From contig NZ_JAPQFJ010000024.1 in assembly GCF_026738875.1 (NCBI RefSeq), forward strand, positions 1-44,932: a DNA stretch of 44,932 bases. Direction: 5' to 3'. Position numbers and translations under genes: made by a program. This DNA is from Clostridium brassicae. Its GTDB lineage: Bacteria > Bacillota > Clostridia > Clostridiales > Clostridiaceae. This document shows positions 24,911 to 33,064 of the stretch, piece after piece. The notes beneath the pieces were generated by a model. The model was given only the letters and a program-made list of their open reading frames with translations. It was not told the DNA's origin and did no database searches. Within the stretch, counting starts at the first letter, position 1. Every line of letters begins with the position of its first letter.

Positions 24911-26623
24911 ATGAGTATGTTTTGTTATCAATGTCAAGAAGCAGCAGGATGCAAAGGCTGTACAGTAAGAGGGGTTTGTGGTAAAACTGAAGACTTAGCA
25001 AAAGCGCAAGACTTATTAATATATGTATTAAAGGGAATAGCAGTTTATAGTGTAAAAGGAAGAGAAGTTGGTGTAATAAACAAAGAAGTAGATAAATTTA
25101 TAATGGAAGGATTATTTGCTACCATAACTAATGCTAACTTTGATAGAAATGTTTTTATTGAAAGAATTAAAAAGGGTTTAAGATTAAGGGAAGAGTTAAA
25201 AAGACAAGTTATTAAAGCTGGTGGAATTTTAGGAGAATCTAATTCAAATGAAAATTGGTTAAATAAAATGCTTTCTTTTGTAGGATTAAAGAAAGAAGAA
25301 GAGTCTAAGCTTCCAGATGCAGCTACTTGGTTTGCAGATAATGTTGAAGAATTTAATACAAAAGCAGATACTGTTGGGGTATTAGCAACACAAAATGAGG
25401 ATGTAAGATCTCTAAGAGAACTTATAACTTATGGACTAAAAGGATTAGCGGCTTATGTTAAGCATGCTGTTCATTTAGGATATGATAGTGATGAAATACA
25501 TGGATTTATGCATAAAGCATTAGCAGCTACTTTAGATGATACTCTAACTTTAAATGATTTAGTAGCGCTAACTTTAGAAACTGGTAAATATGGTGTAGAT
25601 GGTATGGCTTTATTAGATAAGGCTAATACTGAAAGCTATGGAAACCCAGAAATAACAAAGGTTAATATAGGAGTTAGAAATAATCCTGGAATATTAATAA
25701 GTGGACATGATTTAAAAGATTTAGAACAATTATTAGAGCAAACAGAAGGCACAGGAGTAGATGTCTATACACATAGTGAAATGCTTCCAGCACATTACTA
25801 TCCAGCTTTCAAAAAATATTCAAACTTTGCAGGAAATTATGGAAATGCATGGTGGAAGCAAACAGAAGAATTTGAAAAATTTAATGGACCAATATTAATG
25901 ACAACAAACTGTTTAGTGCCACCAAAGGCTTCATATAAAGATAGAGTCTACACAACAGGTGTAGTTGGATTTGAAGGGGTAACACACATAGAAGCTAATG
26001 AAAAAGGCAAAAAAGATTTCTCAAAAATAATAGAACATGCTAAAAGATGTAAAGCTCCTATTGAAATAGAAAAAGGAGAAATTATAGGTGGATTTGCACA
26101 TAATCAAGTATTTGCATTAGCTGATAAGGTTGTAGAAGCTGTAAAAACTGGTGCAATAAGAAGATTCTTTGTTATGGCAGGATGTGATGGAAGAGCTAAA
26201 AGCAGAAACTACTACACAGAGTTTGCTGAAAGGCTTCCAAAAGATACAGTGATTTTAACTGCTGGATGTGCTAAGTATAAATATAATAAATTAAACTTAG
26301 GTGATATTGGAGGAATTCCGAGAGTATTAGATGCAGGTCAATGTAATGATTCATATTCATTAGCTCTTATTGCATTAAAATTAAAAGAGGTATTTGAATT
26401 AGAAGATGTAAATGAGCTTCCTATATCATATAATATAGCTTGGTATGAGCAAAAAGCTGTAATAGTATTACTTGCGTTATTACATTTAGGAGTTAAAAAT
26501 ATTCATTTAGGACCAACTCTACCAGCATTTTTATCACCAAATGTAGCAAAAGTTTTAGTTGATAACTTTGGAATAGGTGGAATAACTAATGTAGATGATG
26601 ATATAAAAATGTTTTTAGGATAA
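24911..26623 (+). CDS. hcp: Hydroxylamine reductase / hybrid-cluster protein Hcp
   Basis: Fe-S enzyme of the cytosol linked to nitrosative stress; it reduces hydroxylamine and has NO-reductase or S-nitrosylase activity in some bacteria. 570 residues, full length. The N-terminal cluster cysteines are C5, C8, C17 and C23 (spacing 2-8-5), the strict-anaerobe arrangement rather than the E. coli spacing. Hybrid-cluster region motifs are visible: [44 protein letters not shown] is placed 8 nt before the ATG. Expression is probably activated by an HcpR-like CRP/FNR regulator. No nitrite reductase genes are adjacent. Confidence 0.95.
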   Translation: MSMFCYQCQEAAGCKGCTVRGVCGKTEDLAKAQDLLIYVLKGIAVYSVKGREVGVINKEVDKFIMEGLFATITNANFDRNVFIERIKKGLRLREELKRQVIKAGGILGESNSNENWLNKMLSFVGLKKEEESKLPDAATWFADNVEEFNTKADTVGVLATQNEDVRSLRELITYGLKGLAAYVKHAVHLGYDSDEIHGFMHKALAATLDDTLTLNDLVALTLETGKYGVDGMALLDKANTESYGNPEITKVNIGVRNNPGILISGHDLKDLEQLLEQTEGTGVDVYTHSEMLPAHYYPAFKKYSNFAGNYGNAWWKQTEEFEKFNGPILMTTNCLVPPKASYKDRVYTTGVVGFEGVTHIEANEKGKKDFSKIIEHAKRCKAPIEIEKGEIIGGFAHNQVFALADKVVEAVKTGAIRRFFVMAGCDGRAKSRNYYTEFAERLPKDTVILTAGCAKYKYNKLNLGDIGGIPRVLDAGQCNDSYSLALIALKLKEVFELEDVNELPISYNIAWYEQKAVIVLLALLHLGVKNIHLGPTLPAFLSPNVAKVLVDNFGIGGITNVDDDIKMFLG

Positions 26624-26697
26624 TAGCATAGGTTAAAAAATACTAATAAAACTAAAGTATTCCCTTGATAAGAATATTTTGAATTTAGCTTGAAATC

Positions 26698-26746
26698 TAC
26701 CCTATGGAATAGATGATAAGAAAAGTCTATTCATAGGGTATTTTTG
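26698..26746 (+). terminator. Terminator of hcp
   Basis: TACCCTATG-GAATAGA (26698-26713) pairs with TCTATTC-ATAGGGTA with one bulged G (end 26740), then TTTTTGTT. Confidence 0.82.
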
Positions 26747-26855
26747 TTGTAATTTATTTTAAATGGTCTCTTGATATTATACTAAATCAATATTTTTCAC
26801 ATATATTATTTTAAATTCATTCATTTATAGTGTATGTGGAAAAATTAGAAAAAAA

Positions 26856-26884
26856 TTGAATGTTAATTTTTAATAAAATATAAT
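26856..26884 (+). promoter_or_regulatory. Promoter of the PH-domain gene
   Basis: TTGAAT (26856-26861), 17 bp, TATAAT (26879-26884). The start would be near 26891, 45 nt before the ATG. Confidence 0.72.
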
Positions 26885-26935
26885 ATAATTGATTATTGAT
26901 GTAATTATAATTTTGTATTTAGGGGGATTGTTATA

Positions 26936-27313
26936 ATGGGATTATTTGATGGATTAATAGGAAATGCTTCAGAAGTTGATATATTAGATATACAAAAAGA
27001 ATATTCAGAGATTTTATATTCGGGTGAAAAAATCGAAAAGGCATATAAGTTAATTCGTGATATGATTATTTTTACAAATAAGAGGCTGATTTTAGTTAAT
27101 AGGCAAGGAATGACGGGTAAGAAAACAGAGTATTATTCTATTCCATATAAATCTATAACTCATTTTAGTATAGAAACAGCAGGAAAGTTTGATTTAGATG
27201 CTGAACTTAAAATTTGGATTTTAGGAACTAAAAATCCAATAGAAAAACAATTTAATAAGAGCTTAAATATTTATGAATTTCAAAGTGTACTAGCTGAATG
27301 TGTTTTAAGGTAA
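26936..27313 (+). CDS. Bacterial PH-domain protein (PHb / DUF1696 type)
   Basis: 125 residues forming a single bacterial pleckstrin-homology fold. The pattern MGLFDGLIGNASE, then EKAYKLIRDMIIFTNKRLILVNRQGMTGKKTEYYSIPYKSI is typical of the family. Such proteins oligomerise and have no known enzymatic role. GGGGG lies before the ATG. Single gene; a long perfect inverted repeat follows. Confidence 0.85.
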   Translation: MGLFDGLIGNASEVDILDIQKEYSEILYSGEKIEKAYKLIRDMIIFTNKRLILVNRQGMTGKKTEYYSIPYKSITHFSIETAGKFDLDAELKIWILGTKNPIEKQFNKSLNIYEFQSVLAECVLR

Positions 27314-27342
27314 TAATATGTTTCTAAAAATTTATAAATCTG

Positions 27343-27402
27343 TAGAATTAGATTGCCCTATGATTTATTTTTAACTATAAATCATAGGGCAATCTAATTC
27401 TA
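27343..27402. repeat. Perfect 26-bp inverted repeat between the PH gene and bioB
   Basis: Arms 27343-27368 and 27377-27402 are exact complements with an 8-nt loop; the core is GATTGCCCTATGATT. Only moderate A/T runs follow, so it is longer and less T-tailed than a normal terminator. It lies 97 nt before the GTG of bioB and may insulate or regulate it. Confidence 0.75.
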
Positions 27403-27498
27403 AACACAAAAATTAATTTTATTATAAAAAAAAATAATTTAATAGATATAATAGTTGATAAAATAATTAAAGAAGATTATAAAATTTCTTATGATGAA

Positions 27499-28401
27499 GT
27501 GTTTAAGATATTACAGATAGATGTTCCAAAACTTTTAAAAGGGGCAGATAAACTTAGAAGAATTTTTAATGGGGATAAGGTGGACTTATGCTCAATAGTT
27601 AATGGTAAGTGCGGGAGATGTTCTGAAGACTGTAAGTTTTGTTCTCAATCAGCCTATTATAATACAGAAATACAAAGCCATCAATTAATAGATTATGAAA
27701 AAATTCTTAATTTAGCTTTAGAAAATGAAAATGAAGGTGTAAATAGGTATTCTATTGTAACCTCAGGAAGAGGGCTTCAAGGAGAAGAGTTTAAAGAGAT
27801 AGTTGGTATGTATATAAAATTAAAGAAAGATACAAATATAAGTCTTTGTGCTTCACTTGGAATAATAAGTAAAGAACAATTAAAAAAATTAAAGGATATA
27901 GGAGTGGAGAAATATCATCATAATTTAGAAACAAGCAGGAGATATTATTCTAAAATATGTAGCACTCATTCCTATGATGAAAGAATTGAAACTTTAAAAA
28001 ATGCAAGAAAAGTAGGATTAAAACTTTGTTGTGGAGGGATTATAGGAATGGGGGAAACTATGAGAGATAGAATAAATTTAGCATTTCTTTTGAAAGAATT
28101 AGAAATAGAATCTATTCCTATAAATATATTAACTCCAATAAAAGGCACACCCCTACAAAATATTGAACCTTTACAAGAAGAAGAAATATTAAAAACAATA
28201 GCTATATTCAAATTTATAAATCCTAGGGCAACTATAAGATTTGCAGGGGGGAGAGGATATTTAGAAGACTATGGAGAAAAAGCATTTTTAGCAGGGGTGT
28301 CAGCTACAATAACACGGAATTACTTGACTACGTCTGGTAATAAAATTAAAGATGATATAAGACCTATAAATAAAGTGAGAACTAAGAATAAACAAAATTA
28401 G
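27499..28401 (+). CDS. bioB: Biotin synthase BioB, with unclear start
   Basis: Radical-SAM enzyme that inserts sulfur into dethiobiotin. The cluster motif CSEDCKFC gives C41, C45 and C48 (numbered from GTG 27499). Further cysteines in SLCASLGII and [12 protein letters not shown] and the arginine of [10 protein letters not shown] fit the [2Fe-2S] ligands. Near the end AITGNYLTTSG is altered to [11 protein letters not shown]. The frame continues upstream with family-like residues ([13 protein letters not shown]), yet has no ATG/GTG/TTG start there and no ribosome binding site. No bioA, bioD or BirA operator is near. It may start at a non-standard codon, be leaderless, or be drifting towards loss. 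Confidence 0.82.
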   Translation: MFKILQIDVPKLLKGADKLRRIFNGDKVDLCSIVNGKCGRCSEDCKFCSQSAYYNTEIQSHQLIDYEKILNLALENENEGVNRYSIVTSGRGLQGEEFKEIVGMYIKLKKDTNISLCASLGIISKEQLKKLKDIGVEKYHHNLETSRRYYSKICSTHSYDERIETLKNARKVGLKLCCGGIIGMGETMRDRINLAFLLKELEIESIPINILTPIKGTPLQNIEPLQEEEILKTIAIFKFINPRATIRFAGGRGYLEDYGEKAFLAGVSATITRNYLTTSGNKIKDDIRPINKVRTKNKQN

Positions 28402-28432
28402 ATGTAAGGCATATTAAAATAAAAACTTTATA

Positions 28433-28480
28433 TTGAAAAAAATACTAAATTGTTATATAGTTAAAATGAAACCGGTCACA
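28433..28480 (+). promoter_or_regulatory. Promoter and possible autoregulatory operator of the LacI-family gene
   Basis: TTGAAA (28433-28438), 17 bp, TATAGT (28456-28461). TGAAACCGGTCACA (28467-28480), with the central ACCGGT palindrome typical of LacI-family operators, lies over the start site. Binding by the encoded protein is inferred. Confidence 0.55.
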
Positions 28481-28528
28481 CAATCATGAGAGAATATTAC
28501 TGCTTTTAAAGGGTTAGGAGGAGCTAAG

Positions 28529-29551
28529 ATGACAGCAACAATAAATGATATAGCTAAAGCTGCAGGAGTATCTCAGGCTACAGTATCAAGGGTTTTAAAT
28601 AACTCAGGATATGTAAAGGATGAGACAAGAAATAAGGTTTTAAAAGTTATAAAAGAATTAAACTATGCTCCTAGTGCTATAGCAAGAAGTTTATCAACAA
28701 GCAAAACCAATACAATAGGTGTTATAGTTCCTGACATAAACAACCCATTTTTTGGAGAAGTAATAAAAGGTATTAGCGAAGTTGCAGATAAACATAATTT
28801 AAATATAATACTTTGTGATACGGATGAAAGTATGCAGAAAGAATTAAAGGCGTTAAAACTTCTTAAAGAACAAAGAATAAGGGGAATAATCATAACTCCA
28901 ACCTCTGCAGAAGATGAATACAATAGTGAGTATTTAACTACTCTTGAAAATTTAGGAATTCCAATTGTGTTAGTAGATGGTCATGTTAAATATGCTACCT
29001 TTAGTGGCGTATTTGTAGAGAATATTAAAGGATCTTTTGAAGCAACAGAGGCTTTAATAAAGGCAGGTCATAAAAAAATAGCTATAATAACAGGACGTAT
29101 GAATTCTAAGCCTGCAAAAGATAGATTTTTAGGATATAAAAAGGCCTTAACAATACATGGTATTCCTGTAGAAGAAAAATATATTTTTTATGGAGATTAT
29201 AAACAAGGAAGTGGGTATAGGTATACAAAACAAATTCTTCAAATGGAGGATAGACCTACAGCCATATTTACTAGTAGTAATATGATGACATTGGGTTGCT
29301 TAAAAGCCATTTATGAAGAAAAATGTAAAGTACCAGATGATATTGCACTTATAGGATTTGATAAAATAGATATATTAAGTATAGCAGGAATCAACATAAG
29401 TTTTGTTAATGGACCTACTCATGAGATGGGTAGAAAGGGTATGGAAATGTTAGTTGATATATTAAATAATAATCATAATAGAGAAATAAAAAGAATTACT
29501 CTTTTACCTGAACTTATATTAAATGGATCTGAAAAATACATAAACAAATAA
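28529..29551 (+). CDS. LacI/GalR-family transcriptional regulator
   Basis: 340 residues, full length. N-terminal helix-turn-helix TINDIAKAAGVSQATVSRVLN with the hinge helix YAPSAIARSLSTSKT. The periplasmic-binding-protein-like effector domain follows (IGVIVPDINNPFFGEVIKGI, DDIALIGFDKID). It resembles RbsR/PurR-like members but the ligand cannot be read. It sits directly before the nucleoside catabolism genes, so a nucleoside or pentose-phosphate signal is reasonable. AGGAGGAG precedes the ATG. Its own terminator separates it from deoC, which argues against a shared transcript. Confidence 0.87.
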   Translation: MTATINDIAKAAGVSQATVSRVLNNSGYVKDETRNKVLKVIKELNYAPSAIARSLSTSKTNTIGVIVPDINNPFFGEVIKGISEVADKHNLNIILCDTDESMQKELKALKLLKEQRIRGIIITPTSAEDEYNSEYLTTLENLGIPIVLVDGHVKYATFSGVFVENIKGSFEATEALIKAGHKKIAIITGRMNSKPAKDRFLGYKKALTIHGIPVEEKYIFYGDYKQGSGYRYTKQILQMEDRPTAIFTSSNMMTLGCLKAIYEEKCKVPDDIALIGFDKIDILSIAGINISFVNGPTHEMGRKGMEMLVDILNNNHNREIKRITLLPELILNGSEKYINK

Positions 29552-29578
29552 ATGTTTATGTATTAGATTTTATATTTT
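29535..29578 (+). terminator. Terminator overlapping the end of the LacI-family gene
   Basis: AATACATAAAC (29535-29545)/GTTTATGTATT (29554-29564) then T-rich sequence. The 5' arm is inside the last codons and the stop is in the loop, as for the SNF2 gene. Confidence 0.75.
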
Positions 29579-29579
29579 G

Positions 29580-29593
29580 TGTAAGCGCTTCCA
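29580..29593 (+). promoter_or_regulatory. cre-like operator before the deo cluster
   Basis: TGTAAGCGCTTCCA fits the CcpA cre consensus TGWAARCGYTWNCW at every position. It lies just upstream of a weak promoter-like stretch (TATAAA at 29620-29625). CcpA would link deoxynucleoside use to carbon supply. The adjacent LacI-family regulator could also bind here. Confidence 0.75.
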
Positions 29594-29655
29594 CTAAGTT
29601 ATTAAAAAAATGTTTTGTATATAAAATTAGAGTTATAAACAGGATTTTTAGTTTC

Positions 29656-29691
29656 AGATGGAGTTTTTATTCCATCTAAAAGTTATTAACA
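29656..29691 (+). repeat. Degenerate half-copy of the deo leader RNA element
   Basis: Hairpin AGATGGA (29656-29662)/TCCATCT (29671-29677) with a T-rich loop, followed by AAAAGTTATTA. It aligns with the first hairpin and ACCGTTATCC segment of the two full copies that start 4 nt later. The rest of the element is missing. Confidence 0.5.
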
Positions 29692-29694
29692 GAA

Positions 29695-29800
29695 TTCTTA
29701 GGAGTTTTACTTCTTAGAAACCGTTATCCAGGGTTGTGACATTCTCTATTCCCACTAAAAAGAGGGAATATTAGAATGGCTAGACATCGGATAAACAGTA
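29695..29800 (+). ncRNA. Structured leader RNA element, copy 1 (candidate riboswitch or ligand-binding RNA)
   Basis: Predicted stems: P1 29695-29704/29710-29719; P2 TTATCC (29724-29729)/GGATAA (29789-29794); P3 CATTCT (29740-29745)/AGAATG (29773-29778); P4 TATTCCC (29747-29753)/GGGAATA (29764-29770). P2 encloses two unpaired, invariant strands (AGGGTYGTGA and CTAGACATC) around P3-P4. TTTTA in the P1 loop can pair with TAAAA in the P4 loop. It does not match any riboswitch class I know. The first 100 nt are 91% identical to copy 2. Confidence 0.6.
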
Positions 29801-29902
29801 TTCTTAGGGGTTTTACTCCTTAGAAACCGTTATCCAGGGTCGTGACATTCTTTATTTCCGCTAAAAAGAGTGAGTATTAGAATGACTAGACATCGGATAA
29901 AA
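29801..29902 (+). ncRNA. Structured leader RNA element, copy 2
   Basis: Direct repeat of copy 1 with a period of 106 nt. P1 is kept by a linked change (GGAG/CTTC in copy 1, GGGG/CTCC here), and the unpaired segments are almost unchanged. P4 is weaker (two G-U pairs, one mismatch). CTCCTT (29816-29821), part of P1, is complementary to the deoC ribosome binding site AAGGAG (29923-29928), which offers a translational switch. No terminator follows. Confidence 0.6.
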
Positions 29903-29937
29903 TAATAATGATAACTATGTTAAAGGAGAGGGTATTA

Positions 29938-30588
29938 ATGGAATTAAAGAGCTACATAGACCACACATTATTAAAGCCACAGGCAACAGAAGAACAGGTA
30001 ATAAAAATTTGTGAAGAAGCTAAAAAATATAATTTTGCTTCAGTATGTGTAAATGCATATTATACCTCATTAGTAAGTGAGAAACTTAAAGGTACAGAAG
30101 TTAAAACTTGTGTAGTTGTTGGATTTCCATTAGGGGCTACTACAAAAGAGGTAAAAGCTTTTGAAGCAAAGCAAGCAATTGAAAATGGTGCCCAAGAAGT
30201 AGATATGGTAATAAATGTAGGTGCATTAAAAGATAAAAAATATGATGTTGTTAAAGATGATATAAAGGCAGTAGTAGATGCAGCAAAAGGTAAAGCATTG
30301 GTCAAGGTTATAATTGAAACATGTCTTTTAACTAGAGAGGAAATAGTAAGAGTATGTGAAATTTCAAAGGAAGCTAAGGCTGATTTTGTTAAAACTTCTA
30401 CTGGATTTTCTACAGGTGGGGCTACTCCAGAAGATGTAAAGTTAATGAGGGAAACTGTGGGAAATGAAATGGGGGTTAAAGCTTCAGGGGGTATTAGAAC
30501 TACAGAAGATGCAGAAAAAGTTATTAGATCAGGGGCTAATAGGATAGGTGCCAGTGCTTCTATAGCAATTGTTGAAGGAACTAAATGA
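29938..30588 (+). CDS. deoC: Deoxyribose-phosphate aldolase DeoC
   Basis: Class I aldolase that cleaves 2-deoxyribose-5-phosphate into acetaldehyde and glyceraldehyde-3-phosphate. 216 residues starting [14 protein letters not shown]; the start at 29938 is fixed by AAGGAGAG, and the ATGs at 29908 and 29917 upstream lack one. Schiff-base lysine K152 in [14 protein letters not shown], and the second conserved lysine in [19 protein letters not shown] carries the conserved aspartate. First gene of the deo cluster, with the tandem RNA element and a cre-like site in its leader. Confidence 0.95.
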   Translation: MELKSYIDHTLLKPQATEEQVIKICEEAKKYNFASVCVNAYYTSLVSEKLKGTEVKTCVVVGFPLGATTKEVKAFEAKQAIENGAQEVDMVINVGALKDKKYDVVKDDIKAVVDAAKGKALVKVIIETCLLTREEIVRVCEISKEAKADFVKTSTGFSTGGATPEDVKLMRETVGNEMGVKASGGIRTTEDAEKVIRSGANRIGASASIAIVEGTK

Positions 30589-30747
30589 AAACACACAGGT
30601 TACTAAAAGAGAAAACAAGTTTTAAAATAAATAATTTATAGATTGGTAATTAGAGATTTTATATTAAAGAATTGGTTATTATAATAGAATTAATTATTAT
30701 TATATATTTAGAAAAAATTTCAAATTACAGGAAGGAAGGTGTTTTTT

Positions 30748-31923
30748 ATGATAGATAGAGTTATTTGGATTGTTTTAGATAGTGTTGGAATAGGAGCTAT
30801 GCCAGATGCAGCAAAGTACGGAGATGAAGGGAGCAACACAGTAGGAAATATATCTAAATTTTTAGGGGGACTAAAACTTCCTAACATGGAAAAGTTAGGT
30901 TTGGGAAATATTGATGGAATATCAGGAGTAAACAAAGTAGAAAATCCCATAGGATGCTACGGACGTTTTGAAGAATTATCAAATGGTAAAGATACTACAA
31001 CAGGTCATTGGGAAATGTCAGGGGTGGTTTTAGAACAAGCATTTCCAACTTATCCAAATGGATTTCCAAAAGAGGTTGTAGATAAATTTGAAAAGGCAAT
31101 AGGAAGAAAAATAATAGGCAATAAACCAGCCTCTGGTACTGTCATAATAGATGAACTTGGAGAAGAGCATATAAAAACAGGAAGTCCTATAGTCTATACT
31201 TCTGCTGATAGTGTATTTCAAATAGCAGCTCATGAGGATGTTATTCCATTAGAAACGTTATACGAAATGTGTAAAACAGCACGTAATATGTTAAAAGGAG
31301 AACATGCAGTTGCTCGTGTTATTGCAAGACCCTTTGTAGGAGAAGTAGGAAACTTTACTAGAACTCCAAATAGAAGAGATTTTTCTATTGTACCACCTCA
31401 TGAAATTGTTCTTGATATATTAAAGAAAAACAATTTAAATGTGATGGCAGTTGGAAAAATAGAAGATATATTCTCTGGAAGAGGAATTACAGAGGCTGTT
31501 CATACTAAAGATAATATGGATGGAGTAGATCAAACTCTAAATTATATGAAACAAGATAAAAAAGGACTTATTTTTACAAATCTAGTTGATTTTGATATGA
31601 AATGGGGACATCGTAATGATGCAGAGGCATATGGAAGAGGTCTAGAGGCTTTTGATAAAAGACTTAAAGAAATAGTAGAAGCTATGAGGGAAAGTGATGT
31701 ATTATTTATAACAGCTGATCATGGGTGTGACCCAACAATGCCAGGCACTGACCATTCAAGAGAATATGTTCCTTTTTTAGCTTATGGTAAGGAGTTAAAG
31801 GCTAACATAAACCTTGGAACAAGAAAAGGTTTTGGTGATATGGGTCAAACAGTAGCAGATATATTTTCAATAGAACCAATTAAGAATGGTAAAAGTTTTT
31901 TAAATGAGATTATAAAGAAATAA
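30748..31923 (+). CDS. deoB: Phosphopentomutase DeoB
   Basis: Interconverts (deoxy)ribose-1-phosphate and -5-phosphate; Mn2+-dependent, alkaline-phosphatase-like fold. 391 residues from ATG 30748 (GAAGGAAGG 8 nt upstream; the GTG at 30739 overlaps it). Metal ligands are visible in [14 protein letters not shown] (aspartate) and [21 protein letters not shown] (Asp/His cluster). [11 protein letters not shown] carries the catalytic threonine. Second in the deo cluster, linking the nucleoside phosphorylases downstream to DeoC. Confidence 0.95.
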   Translation: MIDRVIWIVLDSVGIGAMPDAAKYGDEGSNTVGNISKFLGGLKLPNMEKLGLGNIDGISGVNKVENPIGCYGRFEELSNGKDTTTGHWEMSGVVLEQAFPTYPNGFPKEVVDKFEKAIGRKIIGNKPASGTVIIDELGEEHIKTGSPIVYTSADSVFQIAAHEDVIPLETLYEMCKTARNMLKGEHAVARVIARPFVGEVGNFTRTPNRRDFSIVPPHEIVLDILKKNNLNVMAVGKIEDIFSGRGITEAVHTKDNMDGVDQTLNYMKQDKKGLIFTNLVDFDMKWGHRNDAEAYGRGLEAFDKRLKEIVEAMRESDVLFITADHGCDPTMPGTDHSREYVPFLAYGKELKANINLGTRKGFGDMGQTVADIFSIEPIKNGKSFLNEIIKK

Positions 31924-32069
31924 TCTTATGTTCTAGAAAGTGTTGATTTAATGCGGAAGTTTTAAATAAATATAAAGGTAACATTAATTCAAAACAGATT
32001 CAAAAATAAAATATGTTTTAGTTGGAAATTAAGATTATGACTAAAATATGTTAAGGGGAGATTAAATTT

Positions 32070-32888
32070 ATGGACTTACAACACAAGATAAGCGAATCAG
32101 CTAAATATGTTTTAAAAAAGACACAATATAAACCTGAAATAGCTCTTATTTTAGGCTCAGGTCTTGGTGCTATTGCAGACCAAATAGAAGATCCAGAATA
32201 TTATCCATATAACAAAATACCAAATTTCCCAGTATCTACTGTAGAAGGGCATGCAGGACGTCTAGTTATAGGTAAGTTAGAAGGCAAAGTTGTTGTAGCA
32301 ATGCAAGGTCGTTTTCATTATTATGAAGGGTATAAAATGCAAGAAGTAACTTTCCCTGTACGTGTAATGAAGCTTTTAGGAGTTAAAACTTTAATAGTTA
32401 CTAATGCGGCTGGAGCTGTAAATACAGATTACAAACCAGGGGATTTAATGCTTATAGAAGATCATTTAAATTTAAGTGGAAATAATCCATTAATAGGGAA
32501 AAATTTAGATGAGTTTGGAGTTCGCTTCCCAGACATGTCAAACCCTTACGATAAAGAATTGAGAAAGAAAGTTAAGGAAATGTCTAAAGCTTTAAATATA
32601 GACCTTAAAGAGGGAGTTTATGCTTGTATGAGTGGTCCAACTTATGAAACTCCTGCTGAAATAAGAATGTTAAGAACTTTAGGAGCCGATGCTGTTGGAA
32701 TGTCTACAGTGCCAGAAGTGATAGTTGCTGTTCATAGTGGAATGAAGGTTATAGGAGTTTCATGTGCTACTAATATGGCAGCAGGAATTTTAGATAAACC
32801 TTTAAATCATCAAGAAGTAATGGAGACTTCGGCAATAGCAAGGGAAAAGTTTATAAAGCTTATGAGAAATATAATAAATAGAATGTAA
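32070..32888 (+). CDS. punA: Purine-nucleoside phosphorylase (trimeric type)
   Basis: Splits purine (deoxy)nucleosides with phosphate into base and (deoxy)ribose-1-phosphate. 272 residues of the PNP/MTAP class: ALILGSGLG (phosphate loop), TVEGHAGRLVIGK, GRFHYYEGY, VTNAAGAVN, GPTYETPAEIRMLR and AVGMSTVPEVIVA. This is the 270-residue trimeric class, not the hexameric DeoD type. AAGGGGAG precedes the ATG. Third gene of the cluster. Confidence 0.93.
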   Translation: MDLQHKISESAKYVLKKTQYKPEIALILGSGLGAIADQIEDPEYYPYNKIPNFPVSTVEGHAGRLVIGKLEGKVVVAMQGRFHYYEGYKMQEVTFPVRVMKLLGVKTLIVTNAAGAVNTDYKPGDLMLIEDHLNLSGNNPLIGKNLDEFGVRFPDMSNPYDKELRKKVKEMSKALNIDLKEGVYACMSGPTYETPAEIRMLRTLGADAVGMSTVPEVIVAVHSGMKVIGVSCATNMAAGILDKPLNHQEVMETSAIAREKFIKLMRNIINRM

Positions 32889-33064
32889 TAAATGGATATG
32901 TTTCTAGAAATTGTCGATCTTGGATAATTCAAAAATAATGCTCTTTTAAAGCAGAACCAATTAATTACTTGAGAGAGAAATTTAAAGATAAGAGTTTTAA
33001 ATGGATAGTTAAATAATAGTTTGATTTAAGGAACATAAATTAAGTGTGTGGGGAGGCAAGTCCT

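Noticed and set aside
27403-27498. BirA operator before bioB.
   Set aside because: No TTGTNAAC-type half-site pair is present; the only BirA-like dyad is before bioY.
29837-29846. GGGTCGTGAC in the deo leader RNA resembles the first domain of ZTP (pfl) riboswitches.
   Set aside because: Copy 1 reads GGGTTGTGAC, and the second ZTP domain with its CCGCC-type pseudoknot strand is absent. The surrounding stems differ.
29908-29937. Upstream ATGs for deoC (29908 and 29917).
   Set aside because: Neither has a ribosome binding site, and the added residues are not family-like. ATG 29938 with AAGGAGAG gives the normal N-terminus.
30060-30596. 178-codon minus-strand frame opposite deoC (and a similar one at 33205-33741 opposite pdp).
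   Set aside because: Antisense shadows of strongly conserved enzymes; no family match and no translation signals.
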